Assembly (NCBI GenBank): GCA_034620365.1
Contig: JAQGEQ010000191.1
Location: 124,001-188,000 of the forward strand
Length of the DNA stretch: 64,000 nt
Source: Pegea sp. RAD2-039
Lineage: Eukaryota > Chordata > Thaliacea > Salpida > Salpidae
Direction of reading: 5' to 3'
Shown one piece after another: positions 1 through 14,096 of the stretch (position 1 is the stretch's first letter; every line of letters starts with the position of its first letter). Made by a program: the position numbers and the translations under genes. A model generated the notes under the pieces. It was not told the DNA's origin. It ran no database searches and worked only from the letters and a program-made list of their open reading frames with translations.

Positions 1-1581
1 GAGTCAATAAAAACAAAGCTTTAGTTCAAAGCATTTATAAACAATTTATTTTATTTCTGTTTTCTAAACAAAAAAGTTATGTTAAACCTTTTGTTTTATA
101 TCTAAATTATTTGTTGTAAAAGAAAACCCAGCAAAATCTATAAAAGAATTATTAATTAAAATAACTTGTTGCTATTTTCACAGTAAATTTTTTGGTGTTT
201 ATCAACTCTAAATACAATAAACATAAATTGTGATTTTCAATTCTTCAGATATAAGGCAAGAGTTGAGTTTGGTTATAATCAAAAGTTTGTTGAAACTCGA
301 AATTTGATTTGCTGTATGCACTGATGATCACGAAGCTTCGTCGTACATACCATAACAGCTATGTTGCTGCAAATGCCAGAAATTTTTAAAAAGCTCAAAT
401 ATTTACATTGCCAGAAAAACATATCTCATTAACACCATCTCTAACATTACCCTTATCTAGCTATCTGGGCATCTATTTTGAAAATGCTCTTCAAAACTCA
501 GAAACAGCACTGCATGTCACTTTAACTTTGTATATTTGCTTTTTGCATTTATTTTAACCCCAGGGAAATTAGAGAAGAGCAGAATCGTAAATTTGCTGAA
601 AAACTGAAAAAATTTGACAACAAATTTAAAGATTCAATTCATTTTAAATGATAAGTTGTTAAAGAATTGAAAAACTTTAAAAATGAATTTTATTTCTAAC
701 TTATCTTGTTATTCTTGATGTTTTAGATATTATAGAAGGCGTTAGCTATTTTTACAATGTCAAATATTAATGATAATAAATTGAAAAATATTTTCAATTA
801 TCTATGAATCATATAATAACGTTATATAAGTACAACCAAACGTTAGTAGTTTGCTTCTAATGAAACATTTTATCAGACAAACCAGCAAAGTGATTTCATC
901 TTTAAATGAATAGAATGTTTTCCATTTTTATGATTCATTCAAAAGATCTACTCTTATAATCTTGCTGAATTTCAAATATTTTGTAGCATTTTTATACAAA
1001 TGAAATCATTCAGCAATTTATAAAACAATTTGTAATTAGAACTTGAAATTTTGACATTCATTTACTTCAGCAGTAAATGAAGAAAAAAAATTCAAATAAA
1101 AAAGCCGACTTGAATCTAGACTTGAACAAAACTCCAATTTTCATTTCCTTTTATTTCCTACACCTTTCGACAAGTTAGATTTTTTTCCTTTTCTCTCATT
1201 TTGTTAAGCTAAAGATCGAAATAAGAATTTCTCCTTACATTACTTTCCCTTTATTCAAATTGAAGATGTTGCCACCCGCTAAAATTTTATTTTTCTTTCG
1301 TATCTCTTCCTTTTGTTTTGCTTTCATTTAGACAGTTAAGGGTCAGTGCTTTCAAAAGATTCAGTGAGAGTTGTTCACAAAATTTCAAAACTTATGAAGC
1401 ATCCACATACTTCCTGCTCAAGTCTTATCAATTGACAGAATCTATTTTTTGCCAAATTTTATATTGCAAGCCATAAAAAAACATTGACACTATCAAAAAC
1501 CTTTGCTCGTCTATCTTCACTCAAACAATTCATGAATTTGTTTTTGTTTTTTTGGTTCCTTCCTTTTGACACCTATTAAAG
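1..1581. other. AT-rich DNA upstream of the first TSPEAR exon seen
   Basis: No exon could be supported here. The TSPEAR-like gene should have a signal-peptide exon upstream of 1582, ending in phase 1. The one short hydrophobic frame seen, starting with an ATG near 1266, does not join it convincingly. The exon may lie here unrecognised or before the window. Confidence 0.5.
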
Positions 1582-4500
1582 AACCTGGACCCATAAACAT
1601 ACTTGCTCAAAGTATAAGTTCGTCTTCGGTGTCTCGACTTATGACTGTTGTATCGGACGATGATATTCAGGGCTATGAGTAAGTTGATTTCATTCAATAT
1701 CCGTTCTTTAACATCACGTTTTCTAGATTACTGCTTTTCCTTTTCATATTATTTTGTATTTATTTAAATCTTTGAAAGTTGGCGGATAATAGCTGGCAGA
1801 TGGTCTTTACCGCTTGTTAGCAACTGGATATTTATAAATATGTAAAATTTCAATTTTATGTTTAAACAAACGATATAAAAAACGTGCTTAAGTCGTAAAG
1901 ATTTTAATTGAAATACTTTTATAATGTATAAACATTAAAATTTAATAATTTGCTTTTTATTAAGATGTTTATTGCATTTTCAAAATATCTTTTACCACGT
2001 TAAACTTGAAATCAAAAAATCTTCAAATAACGTTTTAAAATAGTTCTACGATTTTCATGCTTTGATTATTTTCCTTTGAAATTATTCAGACATATAAATA
2101 AAAGAATAGAAACAAAATAATGTTGAAACAATATAAGCTATTTTTGTTTATATTTTATTTTTCTCATAACAAACAGATTTGATCCATTTGAAAAATCTCT
2201 CCGACTCCTGAAAGTTGACAGCAACTCCGTGTTTGTCCACTGCCCCCATTTTCCAGCAGAATTTTCGATTGTCACAACTTTCAAAAGATCAATTTATGAC
2301 AGTAAAAGCGATGTTAACCATTATATCGTTTCATTGGTGGCACAGGTGATATATAAACATAAATTTTCAGTGGTTTGCTTTTTGTTTATTTGTTTTAAAA
2401 AAATTGGAATGTAAACATGATGTATTTGGAAATCTCTTTATTCTTCATTTAGCGGAAAGCATTCAACCATTTGAAGTCGGCTGATCAGAAACCTTTTGTG
2501 GTTTGCACTCGTGTTTTTCATTATCTTGAACGAAGTTAAATTTTTGTTTTTGGTAAAAAAAAAACGATGAAGGCTTGCTTGAAGGCAGAACGGCATGTCT
2601 AATAAGGGCTGTAAACCTATTTAGGTCTTACTCTGCCTTCATGCTAGACATTGAGGTCTTGACTGAGTCATTTGTTTGAGTCACTTACATTTCTGCAAAT
2701 AATCATTCCTTAGACAAGTGTTTAGGTCTTTGGTCCTTTCTCTCATCTACATCCGTCATCAGCATGTTAATAATGAAAGTTGGAGCTTTTAAAACTGATT
2801 TCGACAATTTAAAAATAAATCTTTTGTGAGCAGAAAATTCTAATATCCTTTTAAACTTTACTTTTATCAAATAGGAATAATTTCTATAAGCCCAGAATGT
2901 CTTTTGCTGTTCAATAATTTATTTTTTTTATCTCACAACTTACTAGAAGCAGCAAATTGTTTATTTATCTTTCAAATTAGTTTGATGTAAACTCAGGAAA
3001 CCAAATTGTTCAGCAACTCATTTTTTTCTCAAAACATAATTTATTCATTAAATTTTTTGTAACTTCTTTATTTATATTTTGTTTTATGTTTAGACATCCG
3101 GTTTTCTCATTAGAGTTTTTAATGTTTTAAAAATCCTAAATATAAACTAAAAACGACTAATTATCAAAATGTATGTCAATAAACGTCTTGATATTTTTAG
3201 TTTTAAAATTTCGATTTTTATGCTAATCTCTCACAGAATTCGCCTTTAGTTGGATTGCGAGTGAAAAGAAATCGAATTATTTTCGAATACATTCGTCACA
3301 GCCAGCGATTTACAGCTTTTGGAAAAGATGACAAACTGTTAGATGGTAAATGGCACACAGTAGTTGTAGCTGTCTCTCAATCAAATATCAAGTTTTATGT
3401 CGATTGTGACACAGTGGCTTCCAAGTAAGCCGTTAACTTTGATAATTTAACAATTTTATCTAATTTTCTTTATCGAAATTCTTTTTCGGATGTCAATAAA
3501 AATTAGGAACACTTCTTTATCTTTATTTAGTTGACATTACACCGTCAAGCTAATTATTGAAGTTAGCAACTCAAAATTTGACTTTTGTAAAAAAGCAATT
3601 TGTACAAATAGTTAAACTTGCTGATATTAATAATTTTAGTGAATATTGGAGAACAGAATATTTATATTTGATTATTTATACAAAATTTGATTTTTTAATT
3701 AAAGTAAATAACAATAAAGGTGCTAATTAGCAATAAAATCGAAAAGCACAGAAGAAACAATTTTTTTAAATAACTCATTTGGGAATAATTGTATTAGTAA
3801 CAAGATTAAATTACGATTGTATGAAAATTAAACTGGTTAAAGGTTAAACAAGTTAAAATTAACAATTAGAACCTTTTGAAAGTAAATTGAAAATAAAAAA
3901 TAAAAGAAATTAAAATCAACAGTTACAAAATACTACAAGCACTGATCAAAGCAAACAAAACGAAAATTATAAAAATTATAAAAACTAATTAAAGCTATTA
4001 AGGTTGAGTTTTATTGAAACTATTTAATTATATTTTTGAGAAAAGTTTTAATAATTGCCAAAAATGTTGCAAATAAGTGCAATTATAAAAGTAAAATTTA
4101 TTCAAAAATTTAAACCTGTAATTGATTTATTTAAATATTCACGAATTTTTAAATATTTTAAAGTTATTGTAAAAAATTTCTTCTTAAAAGTTAGCGACCA
4201 AAATCTTTATGTAGAGACATTTCTTTTTATCATGTTCAAGTTTCAATCCGGCATCGTCATGATTGGCAAAGAGTATCTTGCTAAATGAAAAATACTTTAG
4301 AAATTTTTGATTTTACTTTTTAAAGGGTAATTAAATGATGATGACAAAATATTTTGTCACTTCTCTTTTTTGATCTTATATCTTCCTTAGAGAGTATTTT
4401 CATCTTATAGACTTTTTAATTCCATCAAAAAAATCTCCTATACGTTTCTTGGGTAGATTTTAAACGCTTTCGAATGAACTACAACTTTAATTACAAGACA

Positions 4501-7500
4501 TTATATAAAAATATTGAAGTTTCTTCAAAAGATTTCAATTTCATTTCTTCTTTTAGTTTTATTTTGAAGCACAAGTAAACTCTTGTTTACTTTTATCCCT
4601 TAAAAGCTCACCAATTTTACAAGTTGTAGGACTTTACTAACACCTTTTGCGCGTAAAGCGATGACCAACTACGTCATTTACCAAACCTTCAGTAAGTAGT
4701 ACACCCCTCAAACATTATTAAAGTCAATTTAAGCTTTTTTGGCAGCTTTAATTTCGATATCATGTTTGCTGTTACCTTCAATATTAGGCTTCTTATAATT
4801 GTTGATACTTTTCCCAAATGGCGCTGTGATCAAAGCTTTTGGCTTCCGATTCAAAATATTTTCTGATGTCTTCTAATGTCGGTGTCTTGTTTGCCTTTTT
4901 CACTGCTATACGTGTAATAACCCCTTTTGCAGGCGCCTTGCAAGTTTGAGGCCAGTGGCTTACAGTAAAACAAAACAAATATTTACTTTTTCGGAATACT
5001 CGCTGTTCTTCATAATAATAAACTTTCGTGCTAACCTCAAGTAATGTACACATCAAATTTTGATATTTGCTGTCATTTTCTTCCGACAAAGTCTTGTCTT
5101 GAATTATGGCTCTGGGTTCAAAAGTTAATTTCTTTTATTAGGACTCTAATAGTATCGTTCAAACTAATTTATTTCACTTGCTAATACCTTTCAGCTTGCT
5201 TCTTATGACGCTGGCAGCTTGTAAAACTATTTTAGATTATCAGAAATAATAGTAAGGTGCAAATAGGCAAGTTTGGCAAAGCTCTCAGCTATTAGTTTGT
5301 TGTTTGGTTATTCAAATTGTTTGACAAATTCTAGTTATTATCTAACTACGTTTCAAAACTTCTAAAATTAAATTGTAAGATTTTAAGCATTTGCAACAAA
5401 ATTAGAATTGGAATTAAAACAAAAGTCTGTGCGCTTAAGGGAATTCAAACAAATTTTCTAGCTGTGAAATCTAATTTAATGATTAAACAAGTTGTAGAAT
5501 ATTTATGTCTTAAAATATAAACAATAAATTTCATGATTTTAAAACTTTATTGGATAATTTGCATAGAATTTAGCATTAAGCGTCGTAAACTATTTCATTT
5601 GTTCAAAAATACCTGTAGACTATTACTACTTCTTCTTACGTACTTTTTTGTTTTCTTTTTTAACCACGAAGTTCACCAAATATATGAACTAGTTTAACCT
5701 TGCTTAATGTACTTTAGACAAAAAACCAGTTATTCAGTTTTAACATGAAAAACTATTTGGCATTTTACTGGTTATGTCTGCTTGTTTTACCGACTAAGTC
5801 TAAACTTCTTAATTTAAAATATTCTTAACTTTTGTGTTGGACCTAACTTAATATCACATTACTTGAAGTAGCCTTAAAGTTAAACACTTTTCATCTTAGT
5901 ATATTAAAGAAGTAATTTCTGTGGAATTAATTTAAGGATCTTCTTTGCTCCTAGCAAATATTATTCTAGTAACAAGTTACTTAGAGAGTTTAGAAGAGTG
6001 TTGATATTTTACTCTTTGAAATTTAATTATTGATCACTAAAGAACTTTGTCTTAATTTTTCTTTAAATGATCAGTATAGACTTTATCGTCATGCTTTGAT
6101 TTAATCTAATTAAATTACATAAAAATGTAGAAAATCCTCTTTTAAAGTTTCAGCGTTTCTTATTTTAATAGTGGTTGAAGTAATTCGTTACTTACCGGAA
6201 GCAAATATGTACAAGCAAAACCGCAGAGTTTATCGAACATTTTCTGAATCGGCTAGCTAATTTACTGTTAATAGTTTAACCTTGAATCTCTTGAGTCAAT
6301 TTTAGCAATGTTCAAAGAAAAAATATAAATAAATTAGATGATTAAACCATTAGTGTGACAACTTCGTCAATTTGTAAATATATTTTTTAGCTAAATTGTT
6401 AGTTTCATGTCTTTTTGAAAATAGTTTTGCTTCAAAATTTTAATGAGTAATTCTAGAAAAAAATTGTTTTGTTTAATCTTGTTTTTACTTATATTTCGAA
6501 TACAAATTATAAACAAGTAAGTAGTATTTAGCTGTCATTACATTCAAATTTAGATTTGATTATTTGTATGAAAACCAATCATAAATACTTTTTACACAAA
6601 TGAAATTTTATTTGTGTTTATAGAGCTATTAGAAAAAGAGGTTTTTATTTAAACAATTTTGCTTAAGTATCAAAAGTATTTTAAGCACAAACTCAAACTA
6701 AAGAGAAATGTAGAGATATTAAAATAGACTAATCTTTCAATGCGGTAAGATTATGTTTACTTATAATATGGTTAAAAGCTAGGAACTGATTAAAAATTCT
6801 TTAATACTGAAATGATAATGATATTGACTCTCATCAGTTATGGGTCTTTCTCACGATCTTGGTTTGTTGATGAAAAAATTTGAAGCTAAAGGTCACTTTG
6901 TATGCTACCAAAGTTTACAAATAAGTTTGTGACAAATAGTAAAACATAATAAAATTTTTTTTGATTAATAACATAATTTATAAAGTTGATTGATAAAATA
7001 ACTATCTAATTATTCATAGGCTTTAAGCAAGTTTTTTTTAAATTGTTAATCAATTAAAATTAAAAGTATTTTTGATAAAATAAACTTCAAAAACATTTAA
7101 AAGTTTAAAATCTTTCGCCAAGAAGTCAACAAATTTCTCAATAAAGTTCGTCTTCTGTAAAAATCAAAGATTAATTGAAATGATGAAATAGAAAAGACAC
7201 AAGAGAAGAAAACATCTTTTTGATGGCCACCAGCATAGAAATGATTTATCAAACTTTCCTAATTAGTCATTGTCTACAAAATTCAATATTAGTTCTTGGT
7301 TGGTCAGTTATTATAGATCAAATAGAAGTGTTATCGCTAAACTTAAATTGATGTATATTTGTTAAAGTAAATAACAACTTTGTTTAACTTACTCATTAGT
7401 AAACTAATTATTAATAAAAGAAATTATAGAATTTGTCCTTTTCTGTTTTATTTACCAAATCGATAAAAATATATTGAAGTTCTTCGCAAAGGAAATGTAA

Positions 7501-10500
7501 ACAAAGAAAATGTTTTAAAATTCTTTTGTTGACGAAAATGGCTTTTTATAATTATATTTTACAGAAATATGATAATCTTAATTAAAATGTTTTTGTTTTT
7601 TAACAAAAAGTAGTGAAGATAAAATTGATAAAAAATGCTCAAATGTATCTGTATAGGTTAAATTCTGATACATAATCAGATGAACGTGATATGAATAAAA
7701 ACGGAAATCTTTATTCTAGACGTTAACAACTTGATAATTATCAACAAAACTGAGACTAAAACATCTAAAATGCGATTAACTGCAAATAAATCTTTTTATT
7801 ACCTTTAAATATCTCCTTCAGGCTAAAAGTCGCTAATTTTAAAAAATTAATTTTGTCTTTTAGAAGGTTGGAAAGAAATTTTCCGACAAGACTCAATATA
7901 AAAGGAACTAAAATATTTGTTGGAAGTATCGGAGACAAGCGAAAACGTTTCACCGTAAGTTCTATCTTTTGTACTTGGCTGTTTATTTGAATTTCTGTTT
8001 TAAAGAAGCATTTTCCAGAATTTAATAACTCAGTAAATTGGTTTGTTTGGGTTAGATAGTTAAAAGGATTTAATTGGTCGAGAATAATAACTTTTAACCA
8101 TGAATACGTAGTTGAGATCCATATTAATTTAGGCTTTTGATCTTTTCACTTTCATTTACCGACGATACCAAAAACTCTTCATCTATAAGAGGTTATCATT
8201 AAACGCGCCCTTAGTTTGATATAAATGAAAGAAAACAATTAAACTTCTAAAAGTAAAAATGAAATGTATGAACGTTCGTAACGGATTTAATCAAGTAAGT
8301 GATTAAACTAACCAATGTCAACTAGACCAGCAGCATTTGGTAAATAAATAATAAGGTTGCTTGTTTAATTTTAAACAAGTTCAGACAGAAATATTTTTAA
8401 ATGAGAAATAAATGGAAAAAAATTGAATGTTATTAGTGGTAATAGACACGTGTTAAGCTTACGTTAAAGCAGACAAGTTATTTAGGGTTAATTTATTGGT
8501 TTATGTTGAATGATGTTTAACACCCTTTATATAATATTTAGGAGAATTTTTTCTTATCATTTTAAAATGATATCAATTACATGAGTAAATATTATTGTGA
8601 AAACATTAATTCTTTTGTTTAACATTCAAAACAATTCTATTGTCACATTGAACATGCTAAATGAGCTTTTATCGACTATCATAAAAAGATATTAAAAAGC
8701 TTTGTGTTTGTGAAATCTTAAAATTAAGTATAAAAAAAAGACTTGCAAGTTGATAGTTGTTGAAAAAACGAACAAATGTTGAAGCTGATAAAAAGAGTGT
8801 TTATATTAGAAGCAATTGCTTTTCTAAAAGCTTTTGTGGTAAAGTCACTAACCACTTGATAAAAACCAAATTATTTAAAGCTAAATTTTTTTAGGGTATT
8901 TTAAAGCAATTAATGCTAATTCCTGGTTCTGATGGAAGTCTTTTAATTTGTCCCTCAACTAATCCTCCTCTACCTCAAGTTAACTCACATAATAAAAATG
9001 GTAAGTCAATCAAAAAATAGTTAACAAGTTGATAAAGACCATTTTGTGACAGCTGCAAGAGTTTTTCTGGAAGAAAACCATCAAGTGCCCACCTGTACCG
9101 GAAATCAGCAAGGCCGTTTACTGCTGAATACAGACCACGAGTTAAAAGTATGCACCAGTAAAGGGTTTAACTCAGTTAGATCAGGTTTGTTTTGTTTGAT
9201 ATTTAAATAGCCTCAAAATTACATTTCAATTCTTTAATTTTAAGACATTTAGAAGTAGACACTTATGGTTACTACAAAAATAGGAGCAAATCTTTAAAAA
9301 ATATTAAAAAGATAAAAAATTGAACATTAAATCATTTAGAACTATTTAGTAAAAACTCTGCTAAATGAATTTAACTCAAATATCTTTTTTGCAAATATCT
9401 AATCCCTAGATCTTATCAAGTTGACAGTTTCTGAGACTAGATTTCCAAAATTAAGATTTCATCTTTTTATTTTGGTTCCTATAATTCATTTTTAATGATA
9501 AATTCAAACAACTTTTTTGATATTAGTATTTTATTCTTTTTTCTTTTGAAGAGTAAAAATGATAATTTAAGGTTTAAAAACTTTTTTCTAAATTAAACTT
9601 AAGCTTTAAAGCAATCTACCATCAAAAAATATCTTTGTTTCTTTATAGCTGTAAATAAATTGTTTTAATTTGACATTTTGTTGGAATACTTTCACAGTGA
9701 ATGATTAAATCACATTAGTTGTTCACCCCATTTTTATATCTAATAAAATTTTGAAATTGAACTAATCGCCAAACTATTTATTTATATTTGAAAAAATACT
9801 TTGTATACAACAACTCGATAGAAAAAAAGAATTTATACAGTCACAAATGAAAGAAAATTGGAAAATCCTTTTAATGATTACAAACCAGAAGATAAGATAT
9901 CAAAGAAATGCTGAGAATCAAATAATCTTTCAGCAGTTATTTATATTTAAGCTTGTTAACTTATTTGGTTTTTTTTCATCTGAAAAACGTTACACAGAAA
10001 AATATGCTTGGTATTTCAATAAGTTAGTTTCAAAGTCATTTCAGTTTATTTCATTGAAAGTTTAGAATTTAAAATCAACATTTTATCAGTTGTAAGTTAC
10101 GATGTGATGTGAAACTAGGGTTTATTTACATTTAAAAGAATTAAATAGTTTTTGTTTGTATACATTAAAGGTCTTAAAAGCTTAAATTTTTTCAAGTTTG
10201 TTTAATCATTAAAGTAAGAAATAACTTCATTTGAATGATAATTTGATTTAAATTTATCTTGTTAGTTTTAAATTTGGTAATTCATCATTAATATTTTATA
10301 ATAAACTAAACAACAGTATAAATTTTAAGCACTTTTATCTCTGCATTCAACTGCAGCAAATTTGAAAAGTCTGCAGAATATTTTGCTACTTTATTTTATA
10401 TTTACATCTCAAAAACGTCTAAAAATTTAAGAAAAAAATTAAATTGGTTTTTTCCATTAATTTAAAATGGCCTTAATGAAATTTTGAGGCATTACGTTTC

Positions 10501-13500
10501 ATAATTGATTATCATTATTAACCAATTTTTGTTATTACTGAATAAAAATTGGTATATATTTAGAAAAGTAATTTTTGAATATTCAAAAAGCATTACAGGT
10601 TTTTTTCGCTAAGTAATATTTTACAAAACTAAAAAAGCTTTTAAATTCACTTATAAAAATCATTTTTTGATCAAACGTTAAAGTCTTAGAAAATAAAAGG
10701 AAAGTATTTATATAGTTATCTGAACAATTACACAACCTTTAGGTCCTGAAAGAATGGATTATGTCATTGATTTTGAAGATGTTGAAACAAACAATTTTAC
10801 TTTCTCTATGGAGTGGTTTAATATTCCTGGCGATACACTTTTTCTAGCCACTGCAAACACTCAGGCAAAGTCACAAATATTTGAATGGAGAGACGAACGG
10901 TTTATACCTCATCAAGAATTAGATACAAATTATGCTAATTGCTTCAAATATTTTGAGATCGGTAATCGCGTAAGTGAAAGTTAAACTCTAAAATTTCTAT
11001 TTTTTTCTGTTGATTTGAAATTAGTTTAAAATTTAACAACCTAAATCCATTTACACATGAATAGAGTTTGTTTTAGGCTAACTCGTCATGTCAGAATCAA
11101 AAGTAGTATTGTAGATGTCAAGCACACATTTAGATATAACGATAAAATTTTGTAAACAATAAACTCAAACAGAGACAAAAGCACACATCTCACCCAAACC
11201 AACAGATAAATCAGACTTTTAATTTTAGGCATCTGATAAAATTGAAAAAAGTTTAATGAAATTAATTTTGATTGGCAACAGCTGAATATAAAAGAACAGA
11301 TGTCAATAAACCCTACCAACAAACCAACCAACTAACAATGAGATGTTCATCAACTTTAATCGATTTCAACTAAATCATTCTTGTTTTGAAAAACAATTTA
11401 ATTTTGATTTAGTTTTGTTGAGTGAAGTAGAATAAAATAAATAAATTTATTTCATATTTGAAGTTGATTTCACAAAAACGAAAATCTGAGTTTTGTCAAT
11501 AGCGTTTCCTGGCTGTTGCTAACTACGGATCAGAGGAAGAAGACGGAAACTCTGATTCTGTGATTCCCACAACTTATTCAGTTGTATATCGGTGGTCACG
11601 AAAAAAAAGAAAATTTATCAAACATCAAAAGTTCCCAACTTGGAGAGCTAGAAGTGTAGAAGCTTTCTATGCAGAAGATGATTTCTATCTCATCGTTGCA
11701 GACCACCGAACAAATGGTCTGTAGTGTTTATTAAATCTTCTTTTTATCACTAGTTGTAAAGATAAATAGTAAGCTGTGTTATTGTTGTCTGTTTTAACCT
11801 TAAACAAAAGCATACAAATGTTATAAAAGAAATGTTTTTTTGATAAAAACTTGATGAAATTTTCTTTGTACTTTATTAACTTTTTTAACTTAAAATTTAG
11901 AAGCCCTAAAATTGTCAAGATGGAAATAAAATTTGTTTGCTTAAGTTTGTATAATTAAAAGGTTTGTGTTTTTAGTTAAGATTACAAATACAAGTTGATT
12001 TAGTTGTTAGATAGCTTCTTAGAACTTTTAATTCAAGCATAACAAACAAATTTAAAAGATTTATTTTAGACATTTGCCAATAGAATAAAATTTTGAATGC
12101 AAATAAAGATTTGTATTACATTCATGGTTTACTTACAAAAGTTTAGGATTCTATCTATTTCAATAGTTAATTGTTTAAAAATTGTCTTCAACTTGCGAAA
12201 AATAAAAAAATAAATCTTATAAAACTACTACTTTACAAATATAAAAGCTTTTTTAAAAGCTCTCAGTTTATAATCAATCATCAATTCTTCCTATATTGAA
12301 CCAAAGTTGATGAATTTTATCATTCGTAACTATGAGAAATTCAAGTTTAGAAATTCAGATTAGTCTTCAAACATTTTGTCATTAACTTTTATTTTTATTT
12401 TATTCTGTACGAGTTTGAAATTCTATTTTTGGTATTTAGAAATATTGAAGTTTTTGAAATAAATTTGTAAAAATAAATATTCTTTGAATTTCTGCTTTGA
12501 AATATGCTTTTAAAGAAAAGCTTCAAACAGTTTGAAGCGGCAAAAGTAAAAATCTTTTAAGTTTTACAATCCAAGAAAATTTTAACAGGTAAGATTAAAA
12601 AGAATTTTAAACAGCTAATGCGTTTGTAGTATTGATTTTCACAGAAGAGTTATTAGCGCCAATAACTAACAACTTTTCAAACCGAAAAGATTTCTCTGAA
12701 ATTATCAAAGCTGCAACAGAATTTCAATTATTTTTACTAAATTTGAAATAATTTTGCAGGTAAAAAGAATGTTTATAAATGGTCAGAAAATACCCAAAGA
12801 TTTATTCCTTTTCAATACATTCCAACTAAAGGACCTCGTGACATCACTTTTTTCTTCATCGACTACTCAAAGAAATTCAAATTCTATTGCTTTGTAATTG
12901 CAAATGCTTTGTATGATGAAGAAACTGAATTAGATTCGGAAATTTTCTGTTTAGCAAACGAAAATTCACAAACTAAATTCATCTCGAAGCAACGAATCAA
13001 AGTCGGTAACAAAACTTTATGATTTCTTTCACATTTGATTTATTTCTAGACTTATGGAGCTGCCGACTGGGAGTTTTTTAAGATAGAAGATGGTGTTGAC
13101 CATTATCGTTATTTTCTGATTGTTGCTAATAATGTTCGAATCGAAAACGGGAAGAAAGATTACATCGTTCATTCGACAATTTATGAGTTGAACTTTCAAT
13201 TAATGAAATTTATTCTTTATCAACACATTTTATTGAACGGGTGACTTTTTAAGCTACTAGTTTTGCTAATTTCTCAAAATTCAGAATCTTATGACATAAG
13301 AAACTTCTTCAGTAATTTCAATTTCAGTTTTTAATTTGTAAATATTTTCAGTGACTTTGTAGATGATGTTCGAAAAATTTATCCAATGTTAATATTAATA
13401 TTCAATTTCTTTTATCTCAGGGCGCAAGATTGGGAATTTTTCAATATCGGAAAGCAATATTATCTTATAGCCTCGTGCACTGGAAACAAGTCGGATACTT

Positions 13501-14096
13501 CAAAGAGTTTGACAAGTGTGATTTACAGGTGAAAAAGCTTCATATAAAATATGATAAATTTTGCGGTGAGAACCTCCAGAAAAACCTTTTTAGTATAAGA
13601 CGAACAATTAGTTAAGTTCATATCATTGTGGTGTAAAAATGATGGAAGAGATGCTTACAAATACTAAATCAAAGCTCTTTTTGAATAAGATTGATAATTA
13701 AACGGATTACCGTTGACTCATTTACAAAGCTAAAATTAAAATTTGAATATTAACATCAAGTTGTTAGGTAATGAAAACATAGTTAATAAATTATTTTAAA
13801 ACAAATAGAAAACAGAAGATGAAAGAAAGTTATAATTAACTTGTCATTTATCAATCTATTTTCTAAGCACATAAGGTTAATTAGACATTGAAATATATTC
13901 GAAAATATTTCTTTGATCTTATTTTAATTGTTTTGTTGTTAGATGGAAGGGGGTTGAACAATTCAAAAGAGTTCATGAGTTGCCTATAGGAAGAGTTTCA
14001 GATATTGATTATATTCCAATTGCTGGAGGTCATTATCTTGCTGCAGCATCACCTGATAGCAACCTCTCAAAAGTTTACAAGATCATTACCTACTGA
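1582..14096 (+). CDS. TSPEAR: TSPEAR-like protein: TSPN/laminin-G domain plus EAR repeats (5' end missing)
   Basis: Secreted or surface protein; vertebrate TSPEAR is linked to hair-cell and epithelial surfaces. Twelve phase-consistent exons were read: 1582-1678, 2177-2345, 3237-3424, 7864-7954, 8895-9000, 9053-9184, 10743-10969, 11503-11716, 12760-13001, 13050-13240, 13421-13528 and 13943-14096 (TGA at 14094-14096). They total about 639 codons against 669 aa in human TSPEAR. Exons 1-5 make the TSPN domain: PINILAQ, HCPHFPAEFSIV, DGKWHTVVVAVS, FVGSIGDKRKRF and QLMLIPGSDG match the human protein block by block. Exon 6 is the Cys-containing linker. Exons 7-12 encode about seven EAR beta-propeller repeats, with signatures RFLAVANYG, TYGAADWEFF, GAQDWEFF and ending YKIITY. 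The donor after 13001 is the weak GTCGGT, chosen because it alone keeps phase. Introns reach 4.4 kb and are AT-rich. Only the leader exon appears missing. Confidence 0.92.
4729..5125 (-). pseudogene. unidentified intronless coding-like fragment inside a TSPEAR intron
   Basis: A 98-codon open frame (5089 to 4793) is more GC-rich than the intron around it. It extends upstream without a stop to about 5125. A +1 shift near 4795 would add a Lys/Ala-rich tail (KKPNIEGNSKHDIEIKAAKK) ending at 4729. Lack of introns, antisense position in an intron and the shifted tail suggest a retrocopy. The segment FTVSHWPQTCK resembles the strand before the first catalytic motif of RNase T2, but the HGLWP motif itself is absent, so this is only a weak hint. 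I do not recognise the rest. Confidence 0.35.

Noticed and set aside
2560-2660. Possible stem-loop around GAAGGCAG ... CTGCCTTC
   Set aside because: The matching arms cross instead of nesting and are short; no repeat family or RNA gene supported.
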